Below are positions 25,151-34,761 of a stretch of DNA of 64,000 bases, one piece after another. This DNA is from Mariniflexile sp044335535. Its GTDB lineage: Bacteria; Bacteroidota; Bacteroidia; Flavobacteriales; Flavobacteriaceae. Position 1 is the stretch's first letter, and each line of letters starts with the position of its first letter. The DNA is taken from assembly GCF_044335535.1 (NCBI RefSeq), contig NZ_JBIQVZ010000002.1, forward strand, positions 62,001 to 126,000. The letters run 5' to 3'. A model generated the notes under the pieces. The model was not told the DNA's origin. It ran no database searches and saw only the letters and a list, made by a program, of their open reading frames with translations. Both the position numbers and the translations under genes were made by a program.

Positions 25151-27312
25151 TTTTTAGCTTCTACTAACTCCAATTGTTCAACGCTTACATTAGTCGTAAA
25201 TATACCATAATTTACAACGGCTTTGTTTTTTTCAATTTTATCAATGCTACCAATAGCGCGTCCATCGTTCATACGTACACGGTCTCCAACTTTTAAAGTT
25301 ACTTTCGGTTTTGGGGTTTCAATGGCTTTCTTCTTAGTTTCTTTTTTCTTTTCACGAATAACTGTTACGACTTTTTCGGCTTCTTGTTTAACCTTTTCTT
25401 CTTTTTCTTTTATTACTTTCTTCTCTTTAGCTGTTACTTTTTTTCTTTTGGAGTTTTCAATTTGAACCACTTTAAAAAGTTCCCCCATTAATTCTTTTTT
25501 CTGCTTGTTCTCAAAATATTTTTCGGCAATATCATTTACTTTTTGTCCTAAATAAATCAGGCGTTGGTTGCTATCGTACAACTCTTGGTAGCTTTCCAGT
25601 TTCTTTTGAATTCTCGCATTGATTTCTTCTAACTTACCAGCTTCCTGAATTTTTTTCTTTTCATTCAATTTTAACGATTCTCCTGTTTTTTCAAGCTTCG
25701 AACGTTCTTTTTGAAGCTTTGCAATGGTAGCATCAAAACGCACTTTACTACGTTCAATTTTCTTTTTGGCTCGGTTTATCAACCCGAACGGAATACCATT
25801 TTTCTGAGCGACTTCAAACGTAAAACTGCTTCCTGCTTGTCCAATAACCAGTTTATATAAAGGTTCTAAGGTTTTTTCGTCAAATAGCATATTGGCATTG
25901 AGCATAAAAGGCAACTCGTTTGCCAATATTTTTAAGTTCGCGTAGTGTGTTGTAATAATACCAAAAGCTTCCCGATGGTAGAATTCTTCTAAAAATGTTT
26001 CGGCTAAAGCGCCACCCAGTTCGGGGTCACTTCCCGTACCAAATTCATCAATTAAAAAGAGTGTGTTCTTGTTGCACTTCTTTAAAAAATAATTCATTTG
26101 CTTTAATCGGTAGCTATAGGTGCTTAAATGGTTTTCAATAGATTGATTGTCACCAATATCACTTAGAATTCTATCAAACAAACAGGCTTTACTACGTTCA
26201 TGCACAGGAATTAGCATACCGCTTTGGAGCATCACTTGTAGTAACCCAACGGTTTTTAGCGTGATACTTTTTCCGCCAGCATTTGGTCCGGAAATAACAA
26301 TGATGCGACTGTCTTGTTCCAATGCTATCGTCTGCGGAAATGTTTTTACTTTCTTTTCAAAATTATTTAAATAGAGCAGTGGGTGATATGCATCACGCAA
26401 GAACATGCTTCTGTCTTCTGAAATTTCAGGAAGAATGGCATTCATGGAACGCGCATATTTTGCTTTTGCTGAAATGACATCAATGGCTACTAAAAAGTCT
26501 TGGTAGTTTTCTAAAAGTGATAAAAACGGACGAATAAAATTGGTGAGTTCTTTTAAAATGCGAACCACTTCTTCATTTTCCTCGAATTCTAAATTATTGA
26601 GTTCCCGTGAGTATTTTAGGGTGGCTTCGGGTTCCATATATACAATGCTTCCCGTTTTACTACTACCCATAATGGCACCTTTGACTTTACGGCGGTACAT
26701 GGCTTTTACCGCTAAAACACGTCTGTTTTCTACAACACTTTCTCGAATATCATCTAAATATTCAAGACCATGATACATATTTAAAGCGGTTGTAAAACTT
26801 TGGTTTATTTGTCCTTTTACTTTGTTTATAGACTGTCGTAAATCGAAAAGTAGGCTAGATGCATTGTCTTTAATATCGCCAAATCGATCTATAACAGCAT
26901 CAACTTTTTCAATAATGGCTTTAGTGACTTCAATATGTGATGCAAATTCATTAAGGTTTGGATAGTAAACATCAAACTTTTTTAAAAACGTAACAATCTC
27001 GTTGGTTGTTAATGATATAGCGACAATTTTTTTTAAACTATGGACTTCTAAATAGGTGTTTTCAATGCGTAACAGTTTGATTTCTTTGGTTATGGCATCA
27101 AAACCGTGATTAGGTATTCGATTGTCGTTATAAAAAGACGACAGATATTCGTTGGTTAATTGCAAATTATTAAGAAGTAATTCTTTGGTGCTAAAAGGTG
27201 TTATTTGCAGTGCCTTTTCGTTTCCTAATAAGGTGATGCAATGTTCGCTAACTTGTTTTAAAACCGTAGAAAACTCTAAATCTTGTAATGTCTTTTCGTG
27301 AATGTGAATCAT
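25147..27312 (-). CDS. mutS2: MutS2-type DNA mismatch-repair-like ATPase lacking the Smr domain
   Basis: A 721-aa MutS2 homologue. It shows the MutS core/lever domains (about 20-290) and the ABC-type ATPase: SGPNAGGKSITLKT (about residue 341), LIDEFGTGSDPELGGALAE and the ITTHYANLK switch. A long Lys/Glu-rich coiled coil (about 510-665) and a small KOW/SH3-like end (KVGDRVRMNDGRAIG) follow. Canonical MutS2 ends in an Smr nuclease domain, which is absent here, as in other Flavobacteriaceae I know of. MutS2 acts on recombination intermediates and, in Bacillus, on collided ribosomes rather than mismatches. The exact TAnnTTTG box at 27344 probably drives it with the DCC gene. Confidence 0.9.
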   Translation of the reverse strand: MIHIHEKTLQDLEFSTVLKQVSEHCITLLGNEKALQITPFSTKELLLNNLQLTNEYLSSFYNDNRIPNHGFDAITKEIKLLRIENTYLEVHSLKKIVAISLTTNEIVTFLKKFDVYYPNLNEFASHIEVTKAIIEKVDAVIDRFGDIKDNASSLLFDLRQSINKVKGQINQSFTTALNMYHGLEYLDDIRESVVENRRVLAVKAMYRRKVKGAIMGSSKTGSIVYMEPEATLKYSRELNNLEFEENEEVVRILKELTNFIRPFLSLLENYQDFLVAIDVISAKAKYARSMNAILPEISEDRSMFLRDAYHPLLYLNNFEKKVKTFPQTIALEQDSRIIVISGPNAGGKSITLKTVGLLQVMLQSGMLIPVHERSKACLFDRILSDIGDNQSIENHLSTYSYRLKQMNYFLKKCNKNTLFLIDEFGTGSDPELGGALAETFLEEFYHREAFGIITTHYANLKILANELPFMLNANMLFDEKTLEPLYKLVIGQAGSSFTFEVAQKNGIPFGLINRAKKKIERSKVRFDATIAKLQKERSKLEKTGESLKLNEKKKIQEAGKLEEINARIQKKLESYQELYDSNQRLIYLGQKVNDIAEKYFENKQKKELMGELFKVVQIENSKRKKVTAKEKKVIKEKEEKVKQEAEKVVTVIREKKKETKKKAIETPKPKVTLKVGDRVRMNDGRAIGSIDKIEKNKAVVNYGIFTTNVSVEQLELVEAKK

Positions 27313-27343
27313 TTTAAAATTATGGTCTAAATGATAAATCTCG

Positions 27344-27351
27344 CAAAGTTA
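27344..27351 (-). promoter_or_regulatory. Putative -7 promoter box of mutS2
   Basis: TAACTTTG followed by C on the minus strand is an exact TAnnTTTGC match, 32 bases upstream of the mutS2 ATG. No -33 TTTG at the usual distance. Confidence 0.4.
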
Positions 27352-27499
27352 AACATTATGTTTGAGATACTTTCTACTGTTAAATTCTTCTTAACGAATA
27401 GTTAATTAACAGTTTAGGATTTTTCTTTAACAGAATCCTAACAGTTGTATGTCTTATTTGTAGCTACTTTAGGAACTACCAATTTAAAAACCAAGAATT

Positions 27500-28591
27500 A
27501 TGAAAAACAACTATTTCACTAAAATTTTTATTTGTTTAGCACTTTTTGTAGGTGTTCATGCATTCGCTCAATTAAATATGCCTCGTGGAAGTCAGCATGC
27601 AACCGTTTCACAGCGTGTGGGTATATCAGATATTACAATTAACTATTCCAGACCAAGCGTTAAAAACCGGGAAGTATGGGGGAAATTAGTGCCTTATGGC
27701 ATGAATAATCTCGGATTTGGTACCTCTACTGCTGCACCGTGGCGTGCTGGAGCTGATGAGAATACCACTATAACCTTTTCTCATGACATGAAAGTTGAAG
27801 GACAACCTATTTCTGCAGGAACTTATGGATTTCATGTTGAAGTGAAGCCAGATAATAAGGCAACTATTATTTTATCAAAAGACTCTAAGGCTTGGGGTAG
27901 CTTTTTCTATGATGAAAGCATGGATGCATTAAGAGCCGATGTCACTACAAACACAGTGGCACATAAAGAATTATTAACATATGAATTCAACACCGTTACG
28001 CCAACATCTACCACAGTTTCATTAATTTGGGAGAAAAAGGAAATTCCTTTTACTATAGAAGTTCCAGTGACGGAGATTGTTTTAAACGATTTAAGGGAAC
28101 AGTTTAAAGGTCAAGCAGGTTTTAGTAGACAGAATTGGGAACAAGCTGCAAATTATGCTTTAAATAACGGTGGTGATTTAAATGAAGCTTTGGGCTGGAT
28201 AGACGCCGCTATTTCCGGACAATTTTTCAGTCAAAAAACATTTAATAATCTAGCTATTAAAGCACGAATTTTAAATAAACTAGGAAGAACCCAAGAATAT
28301 GAAGCGTTAATGGATGAGGCTTCTGGTATGGCAAATAAGAACCAATTAAATAATCTGGGGTATCAAATGCTGGCAGCCAATGATTATGACCGTGCCTTAA
28401 AATATTTCAAAAAGAATGTAGCAGATTATCCAAACGATGCCAATTCTTATGATAGTTTGGGGGAATGTTATAAAATGATGGGCGATAAGAAAAACGCCAT
28501 TAAAAACTTAAAAAAATCATTATCGTTAAATCCACCTGCAAACGTTAAGGCAAATTCCGAAAAGCTTTTAGCGGAACTGGAGACTATGTAA
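27500..28591 (+). CDS. Secreted DUF2911 protein with C-terminal TPR repeats
   Basis: A 363-aa exported protein (signal peptide 1-23, HAFAQ). Residues about 25-190 form a DUF2911 domain with the family opening LNMPRGSQHATVSQRVGISD and phrases such as ITINYSRPSVKNREVWG and WRAGADENTTI. The C-terminal third is helical with tetratricopeptide-like repeats (NDYDRALKYFKKNVADYP, SLGECYKMMGDKKNAI). DUF2911 is common in Bacteroidota and its function is unknown. TPRs suggest protein binding in the periplasm. Single-gene unit. Confidence 0.85.
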   Translation: MKNNYFTKIFICLALFVGVHAFAQLNMPRGSQHATVSQRVGISDITINYSRPSVKNREVWGKLVPYGMNNLGFGTSTAAPWRAGADENTTITFSHDMKVEGQPISAGTYGFHVEVKPDNKATIILSKDSKAWGSFFYDESMDALRADVTTNTVAHKELLTYEFNTVTPTSTTVSLIWEKKEIPFTIEVPVTEIVLNDLREQFKGQAGFSRQNWEQAANYALNNGGDLNEALGWIDAAISGQFFSQKTFNNLAIKARILNKLGRTQEYEALMDEASGMANKNQLNNLGYQMLAANDYDRALKYFKKNVADYPNDANSYDSLGECYKMMGDKKNAIKNLKKSLSLNPPANVKANSEKLLAELETM

Positions 28592-28624
28592 TAATTCATC
28601 AATCAAACAGCAAACAGTGATTAG

Positions 28625-28780
28625 AGAGGCTGTCTAAAAAGTCCTTTAAATTTATTTGTCAGGTTGAGCTTGTCGAAACCGATATTGATTACCAGTAAGT
28701 TAAAATATTTCGACAAAGCCTGTGCTGAGCTTGTCGAAGTGCTCAATATGACATAGAACTAGACTTTTTAAACAGCCTCT
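28625..28780. repeat. Interspersed hairpin repeat, copy 1, acting as likely terminator
   Basis: The ends AGAGGCTGTCTAAAAAGTC and GACTTTTTAAACAGCCTCT pair over 19 bases with one mismatch, followed by a T-run. The interior holds a second palindromic element built from GTCAGGTTGAGCTTGTCGAA and TTTCGACAAAGCCTGTGCTG. It shares the strings AGTCCTTTAAATTTATT, ATTACCAGTAAGTTAAAATA and ATATGACATAGA with the copy at 61711-61836. It lies between convergent genes and could terminate both. Confidence 0.8.
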
Positions 28781-28783
28781 TTT

Positions 28784-29365
28784 TTATCCATGAATGGTTT
28801 CGCTTTTGCCGTAGTTTTTTATGACTTCGCATTCAAAGGCCACCAGTTCTTCCCAACGTTTATCAACATTTACACCTTTGCCATATTTTCTAGCGTAGCT
28901 TATAAAAAGAGTATAGTGCCCTGCTTCACTCACCATTAAATCATAATAAAACTTTGAAAGTTCGGGATCTTTAATCTCTTTTGATAAAAGTTTAAAACGT
29001 TCGCAACTTCTAGCTTCAATCATGGCAGAAAACAACAGTCTGTCCACCATACATTGCAAGCGATTTCCACCTTTATTCATGAATTTATAAAGTTCGTTTA
29101 CGTAGCTGTCTTTTCGTTCTCTACCCAATTTATAACCACGCTTTTTAATGATGTCGTGCACCATTTGAAAATGTTCCAATTCTTCTTTGGCAAGTTCCAA
29201 TAAATCAGTAACCAAATCGGGGTATTCAGAATTAAGTGTTATAATTGAAATGGCATTGGTAGCAGCTTTTTGTTCGCACCATGCATGATCGGTTAATATC
29301 TCCTCAATATTCGACTCTACAATATTTACCCAACGCGGGTCGGTTTCTAACTTTAAATGAAGCAT
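28784..29365 (-). CDS. miaE: tRNA-(ms2io6A)-hydroxylase MiaE
   Basis: A 193-aa diiron ferritin-like enzyme that hydroxylates the isopentenyl group of ms2i6A37 in tRNA. The helical bundle carries the expected acidic/histidine ligands: WCEQKAATNA, AKEELEHFQMVHDII, EARSCERFKLL and SEAGHYTLFISYAR. Length and motifs match MiaE of the shorter Bacteroidota type. It stands alone, with an exact -7 box at 29389, and ends next to the hairpin repeat. Confidence 0.9.
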   Translation of the reverse strand: MLHLKLETDPRWVNIVESNIEEILTDHAWCEQKAATNAISIITLNSEYPDLVTDLLELAKEELEHFQMVHDIIKKRGYKLGRERKDSYVNELYKFMNKGGNRLQCMVDRLLFSAMIEARSCERFKLLSKEIKDPELSKFYYDLMVSEAGHYTLFISYARKYGKGVNVDKRWEELVAFECEVIKNYGKSETIHG

Positions 29366-29388
29366 TCTTACTATTATAATGTGTATTA

Positions 29389-29396
29389 CAAAGATA
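29389..29396 (-). promoter_or_regulatory. Putative -7 promoter box of miaE
   Basis: TATCTTTG on the minus strand matches TAnnTTTG and lies 24 bases before the miaE ATG. A TTTG at -33 is not seen. Confidence 0.35.
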
Positions 29397-29399
29397 GTT

Positions 29400-29520
29400 A
29401 TTAATTTAATTGATTGTTGACCGATTCACTTTTCGTCAGTTAAACCCTGAGCACTGAACCCTGGAAGACGGAAAATTATTAGGTTTTCAATAAATCAACG
29501 AATCAACAATTTTATTATAT
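29400..29520. repeat. Iterated-word spacer between miaE and recG
   Basis: Words such as TCAATAAATCAACGAATCAA followed by CAATTTT, and CCCTGAGCACTGAACCCTGG, recall the iterated words at 20382 and 15480. No ORF. The recG stop lies shortly to the right. Confidence 0.4.
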
Positions 29521-29535
29521 CGAACCCCCGTTAAT

Positions 29536-31671
29536 TTAAGAGATATAATTCCAAATATTCTTATACTTGCCCAAAGCCTTGTAGGTGTTTAAAATAACTT
29601 TATTATCCATATCTGATAACGTAGGGTCTTCTTTAAGTAGTTTTTTAGCGTAAAACCGGGCGCTTTGTAAAATATCTTTGTCTTTTATGATGTCGGCAAT
29701 TTTAAGGTTTAAAACACCACTTTGCTGGGTTCCCATAATGTCTCCGGGACCACGTAAGCGTAAATCTACTTCTGCAATTTCAAATCCATCACTGGTTCTT
29801 ACCATGGTTTCTAAGCGGGTTTTACTGTCGCTACTTAATTTATGCCCCGTCATCAAAATACAATAGCTTTGTTCGGCGCCACGACCCACACGGCCCCGTA
29901 GTTGGTGTAATTGCGATAAGCCAAAACGTTCGGCACTTTCAATAATCATAACTGATGCATTCGGGACATTGACGCCTACTTCAATAACGGTTGTGGCAAC
30001 CATTATTTGTGTTTCGCCTTTAATGAAACGTTGCATTTCGAAATCTTTATCAGCAGGTTTCATTTTACCATGAACAATGGAGATTTGATAGTTAGGCATC
30101 GGGAAATCCCGTGAGATACTTTCGTAGCCATCCATGAGATCTTTATAATCCAACGCTTCACTTTCTTGAATAAGTGGGTACACAATATAAATTTGCCGCC
30201 CTTTAGCTATTTCGTCTTTAATGAATTTAAAGACATTCAATCGGTTTTTATCATACCTATGAACCGTTTTTATGGGTTTTCTTCCTGCAGGTAATTCATC
30301 AATAACCGAAATATCCAAATCGCCATAAACCGACATGGCCAAGGTCCGTGGAATGGGTGTTGCCGTCATTACCAATACGTGTGGAGGTATAGCGCCTCCA
30401 ATCTCATTTTGGGAGGATTGAGAAGGACCCTTACGCCATAATTTACTGCGTTGTGCCACGCCAAAACGGTGTTGTTCGTCTATAATAGCGAGTCCTAAGT
30501 TTTTGAATTTTACCTTATCTTCAAGAAGCGCATGAGTGCCAATTAATATCTGTAAATCGCCGTTTTCTAATTCGGCATGAATTTTTTTTCTTTCTGAAGT
30601 AACACTTGAACCTGTGAGTATTTTTATATTGATATTCAATCTATTACATAGTTCTAGTAAACCATTATAGTGTTGGACTGACAAAATTTCAGTCGGCGCC
30701 ATTAAACACGCTTGAAAACCGTTGTCAAGTGCCATTAACATTGACATAAACGCTACAATAGTCTTTCCGGAACCCACATCGCCTTGTAACAACCGATTCA
30801 TTTGAGCGTTACTGCCTAAATCGGCTCGAATTTCTTTTAAAACACGTTTTTGCGCACTGGTTAATTCGAAGGGTAAATGCTTGTTAAAAAAGGTGGTGAA
30901 ATAATGACCAACATGTTCAAACGGAACCCCTTTAATTTTTGATTTATGAATTAAATTTTTGATGATAAGTTGCAACTGAATATAGAAAAGTTCTTCAAAT
31001 TTTAAGCGAAACTGTGCCCGTGCCAATAACTCTTGACTTTTAGGAAAATGCACATTAAATAAGGCGTCACTTTTTTTAATTAGTTTTAATTCGGAGCGTA
31101 ATGGTTCTGAAAGTGTTTCTGCAAATCGCCCCCCAGTTTCAATAAATAATTCCTGAATAATTTTACTAATCACACGGTTGCTGATGCCCTTATTTGATAG
31201 TTTTTCGGTAGAAGGATATACGGGTTGCATCGCAGAACGTAGATTTTTTTCATGTTCTTCCTGGAGTTCCATTTCCGGATGCGCCATATTGAATTTTCCG
31301 CTAAACCAATTTATTCTACCAAAAGCCACATAATTGGTGTTTGGTTTTAAATTTTCTCGAATCCATTTTTGTCCACGAAACCAAACCAATTCCATAACCC
31401 CCGTATCATCCTGAAAGGTAGCCACTAAGCGTTTACCTTGCTTTTGGGCAACTTCTTTAAACGCTACTATTTTGCCTATAACTTGTACATCGGCATTGCT
31501 TTGTTGTAGTTGATTGATTTTGTAATATTGCGTTCTGTCAATGTATCTGTTTGGAAATAAATTTATTAGATCTTGATACGTGTGAATACCTAACTCCTTA
31601 CGAAGTAAATCGGCTCTATTTGGGCCAACACCTTTTAAGTAATCTATGGGAGTTTGAAGATTGGTAGTCAT
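29536..31671 (-). CDS. recG: ATP-dependent DNA helicase RecG
   Basis: RecG drives fork reversal and branch migration at stalled forks and R-loops. The 711-aa protein has the wedge/OB domain first (about 1-190, beginning PIDYLKGVGPNRADLL). The SF2 helicase core follows with Walker A GDVGSGKT (about residue 300), motif II IIDEQHRFGV, motif III MTATPIPRTLAMS, and the second domain motifs TTVIEVGVNVPNA and QLRGRVGRG. The C-terminal TRG-like segment SDGFEIAEVDLRLRGPGD is intact. Full length for the family. Confidence 0.97.
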   Translation of the reverse strand: MTTNLQTPIDYLKGVGPNRADLLRKELGIHTYQDLINLFPNRYIDRTQYYKINQLQQSNADVQVIGKIVAFKEVAQKQGKRLVATFQDDTGVMELVWFRGQKWIRENLKPNTNYVAFGRINWFSGKFNMAHPEMELQEEHEKNLRSAMQPVYPSTEKLSNKGISNRVISKIIQELFIETGGRFAETLSEPLRSELKLIKKSDALFNVHFPKSQELLARAQFRLKFEELFYIQLQLIIKNLIHKSKIKGVPFEHVGHYFTTFFNKHLPFELTSAQKRVLKEIRADLGSNAQMNRLLQGDVGSGKTIVAFMSMLMALDNGFQACLMAPTEILSVQHYNGLLELCNRLNINIKILTGSSVTSERKKIHAELENGDLQILIGTHALLEDKVKFKNLGLAIIDEQHRFGVAQRSKLWRKGPSQSSQNEIGGAIPPHVLVMTATPIPRTLAMSVYGDLDISVIDELPAGRKPIKTVHRYDKNRLNVFKFIKDEIAKGRQIYIVYPLIQESEALDYKDLMDGYESISRDFPMPNYQISIVHGKMKPADKDFEMQRFIKGETQIMVATTVIEVGVNVPNASVMIIESAERFGLSQLHQLRGRVGRGAEQSYCILMTGHKLSSDSKTRLETMVRTSDGFEIAEVDLRLRGPGDIMGTQQSGVLNLKIADIIKDKDILQSARFYAKKLLKEDPTLSDMDNKVILNTYKALGKYKNIWNYIS

Positions 31672-31754
31672 AGGAGACGAATTTAAGGCATTTCAATCAA
31701 TTCGAAAAATAGAAAATTTATGTATTTTGGCTTAATGGTTGATATCTCAAGTGT

Positions 31755-33758
31755 ATGAATAGATTCTTAATTATAATTTTATTACTTTTTACTTCTAGTT
31801 TACAAGCACAACAAACCAATTATGTTGACTTTAAAACAGCAAAAGCAGATATTGTTTTTGGAGATTTGAGTAAAAAGGAAGTTGGAGGAACTATTGTTTA
31901 TGAATTTGAAGTTTTAAAAAGCACAGATTCCATTTATATGGATGCGGTTAATTTTTCCGAAATAAAGTATGTTCTAGATGGAGCAATTAAAGGTGAATTG
32001 TATGACGGAAAGCATCTAATTATTAAATATCCTTTCAAATTAAATACACGCCATAGAATTGATGTTACTTGGAAGGCAAAACCAACAAAAGCCATGTATT
32101 TTATTGATTGGGAATATGAAGAAGGTAATAAACAAATTTGGACACAAGGTCAAGGCAAATACACCAGTAATTGGCTGCCGAGTATAGATGATATGAATGA
32201 TAAAATTGAATTTGATTTAAGTATCACATTCAATAAAGATTATGACGTGATAGCCAATGGCAAATTGACAAATCACCAAGTCAACAATTCTACAATTACG
32301 TGGCATTACAATATGCAACAACCCATGAGCAGCTATTTAGTGGCCTTAGCAATTGGTAAATACTATAAAAACACAGAACTGTCTAAAAGCGGTGTTCCTT
32401 TAGAAATGTATTATTATCCAGAGGATTCGTTAAAATTTGAACCAACGTACCGGTATACCAAACAGCTATTTGATTTTCTTGAAGAAGAAATAGGCGTGCC
32501 GTATCCGTGGCAAAATTACAAACAAGTGCCAGTAAAGGACTTTTTATACGCGGGTATGGAAAATACCAGCACCACTATTTTTGCTGATAGCTTTGTCATC
32601 GATTCCATCGCCTTTGTAGATAAAAACTATGCGAATGTCAATGCCCATGAACTCGCACATCAATGGTTTGGTAATTTAGTTACCGAAACTTCCGGTACCC
32701 ACCACTGGCTTCAAGAAGGGTTTGCGACTTATTACGCCTTGTTAGCCGAACGAGACGTGTTTGGAGACGACTATTACTATTGGCAACTTTATGAGTATGC
32801 CCAAGAACTATTGGAACAGGATAAAGCAGAACAAGGCACTTCGCTTTTAGATCCAAAATCGAGTAGCACCACGTTTTATAAAAAAGGGGCTTGGGTATTG
32901 CATATGCTTCGGGAACAGGTAGGTGATAAAGCGTTTAAAACGGCTATTAAAAATTATTTAGAAAAACACCAATTTAAAAATGTGGAGACTGATGATTTTA
33001 TTGTTGAAGTTGAAAAGGCTAGTGGGCAGGATTTAGATGAATTTGTAAAAGTGTGGTTGGAAAGCGACATCTTTCAATATGAAAAGTGTATTAATTCATT
33101 AAGTAAAAATTCAAAACAAATGTCAAAAATGATTGAATTGGATCAAGAGTTGCTTTTTTCGTCTCATTCTCCAGACTATAATGTTGATAGATACTTTGAC
33201 AAAGCGACGAGTTTGCAATTAAAAGCATATTTGTTTTCTAAAGATATGATTACCATTGTTCATGACAGCATAATTAAAAAAGCTTTAAATACAAAAGATA
33301 TAAAAGTCCGTCAAGCCCTAGCTATAAATAAAACAGAAATACCATCTGAATTAAAAGCAGATTATGAAACTCTTTTAAATGATGAATCTTATCTCACCAT
33401 AGAAAAAGCATTATTCAATTTATGGTTGAATTTTCCGCAAGAGCAAAAAAAATACTTAAGTAAAACAAAAGGAATTCAGGGGTTTAATGATAAAAACGTG
33501 CGTATTCTTTGGTTAACCTTAGCGTTAATTACTGAAGATTTTGAGCCCGAAAATGAAAACATGTATTTTGAAGAACTCACGGATTATACAGACCCAAGAT
33601 ATGGTTTTGAAATCCGACAAAATGCTTTCCTGTATTTGCAACAAATAAAAGCCTGCAAAGAGGCTTGTGCAGAAAACTTAAAGCAAGCTGCTGACCATCA
33701 TAGTTGGCAGTTTTCAAAGTTTGCTAAATCCTTATTGGAAGTGATTGATAATGATTAG
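31755..33758 (+). CDS. Secreted M1-family aminopeptidase
   Basis: A 667-aa zinc metallopeptidase. A signal peptide (about 1-18, LQAQ) is followed by the M1 N-terminal beta domain. The catalytic domain has an AGMEN exopeptidase motif and the zinc signature HELAH-(18 residues)-E (His298, Glu299, His302, Glu321). The distal region (about 440-665) has HEAT-like helices. It removes N-terminal residues from peptides in the periplasm or outside the cell, probably for nutrient uptake. A -7-like TATTTTGG lies about 30 bases before the ATG. Confidence 0.93.
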   Translation: MNRFLIIILLLFTSSLQAQQTNYVDFKTAKADIVFGDLSKKEVGGTIVYEFEVLKSTDSIYMDAVNFSEIKYVLDGAIKGELYDGKHLIIKYPFKLNTRHRIDVTWKAKPTKAMYFIDWEYEEGNKQIWTQGQGKYTSNWLPSIDDMNDKIEFDLSITFNKDYDVIANGKLTNHQVNNSTITWHYNMQQPMSSYLVALAIGKYYKNTELSKSGVPLEMYYYPEDSLKFEPTYRYTKQLFDFLEEEIGVPYPWQNYKQVPVKDFLYAGMENTSTTIFADSFVIDSIAFVDKNYANVNAHELAHQWFGNLVTETSGTHHWLQEGFATYYALLAERDVFGDDYYYWQLYEYAQELLEQDKAEQGTSLLDPKSSSTTFYKKGAWVLHMLREQVGDKAFKTAIKNYLEKHQFKNVETDDFIVEVEKASGQDLDEFVKVWLESDIFQYEKCINSLSKNSKQMSKMIELDQELLFSSHSPDYNVDRYFDKATSLQLKAYLFSKDMITIVHDSIIKKALNTKDIKVRQALAINKTEIPSELKADYETLLNDESYLTIEKALFNLWLNFPQEQKKYLSKTKGIQGFNDKNVRILWLTLALITEDFEPENENMYFEELTDYTDPRYGFEIRQNAFLYLQQIKACKEACAENLKQAADHHSWQFSKFAKSLLEVIDND

Positions 33759-33856
33759 TATATAGAACTCGTTTAAATGCTATCTATAAAACATACAAAA
33801 TGAATATTTTAATCAGGTATCCGTCATAATTTTTATATTTACAAATAAAACAGAAT

Positions 33857-34759
33857 TTGAGAGCATTAGTAATTTCTGGCGGTGGTAGTAAAGGTGCTTT
33901 TGCAGGAGGTGTTGCGCAATACCTCATTGAAGAGCTCAAGCGCGATTATCAATTATATATTGGTACTTCTACGGGCAGTTTGTTGACATCTCATTTGGCT
34001 TTGCAAAAAATTGAAAAGATTAAAGATGTTTATACCAGCGTAACCAACGATAGTATTTTTGATGTGTGTCCATTTGTGATTAAACAAAAACATGGTGCCC
34101 AAAATATAGCCATAAATCATTTTAATGTAGTCATGAATTTTTTAAGGGGCAGTAAAACCTTTGGCGAAAGTCATAATTTAAGAGATTTAATTAAAAACAC
34201 TTTAACCATGGAGGAGTTTTTAGTCTTAAAGCATTCCACCAAGGATGTCGTGGTAACTGTGTCTAATTTATCACTAAACCAAGTAGAATATAAATGTTTA
34301 AGGGATTTTGATTATGAAGAGTTTATAGATTGGATTTGGGTGTCATGTAACTATACACCATTTATGACCTTGGTTAAAAAAGATGGTTGTGAATATGCCG
34401 ATGGTGGTTTAGGTAATATGGTTCCTATTGAGGAAGCTATAAATCGCGGTGCCACCGAAGTTGATGTCATTATTTTGCAAACCGAAGTAAACCAGTTTAA
34501 TAGATTGGCGTCAAGAAACCCTTTTTCTTTATTGACAAATATGTTTGCTTTCATGTTGGATAGAATTGAGTCTCAAAACATACGTATTGGAAAATTTGCA
34601 GCAAACCATAATGATGCCATTATTAACTTTTATTATGCACCTACCGTTTTAACAACTAATTCGCTTATTTTTAATAAAGAGAAAATGACAAGTTGGTGGC
34701 AAAGTGGTTATGACTTTGCTAAATTTAAAAACCAAGAAACAAGTCAATTAGAAAGTTAA
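33857..34759 (+). CDS. Patatin-like phospholipase, first of a tandem pair
   Basis: A 300-aa cytoplasmic-looking patatin with a Ser-Asp dyad. The oxyanion loop is GGGSKGAFAGG (residues 8-18), the nucleophile elbow GTSTG (about 39-43), and the catalytic Asp lies in ADGGLG. It has no signal peptide or barrel domain. It starts at TTG. The first ~45 bases are nearly identical to those of the downstream paralogue, with only two bases between the genes. Substrate unknown; likely acyl hydrolysis of membrane lipids. Confidence 0.9.
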   Translation: MRALVISGGGSKGAFAGGVAQYLIEELKRDYQLYIGTSTGSLLTSHLALQKIEKIKDVYTSVTNDSIFDVCPFVIKQKHGAQNIAINHFNVVMNFLRGSKTFGESHNLRDLIKNTLTMEEFLVLKHSTKDVVVTVSNLSLNQVEYKCLRDFDYEEFIDWIWVSCNYTPFMTLVKKDGCEYADGGLGNMVPIEEAINRGATEVDVIILQTEVNQFNRLASRNPFSLLTNMFAFMLDRIESQNIRIGKFAANHNDAIINFYYAPTVLTTNSLIFNKEKMTSWWQSGYDFAKFKNQETSQLES

Positions 34760-34761
34760 TT

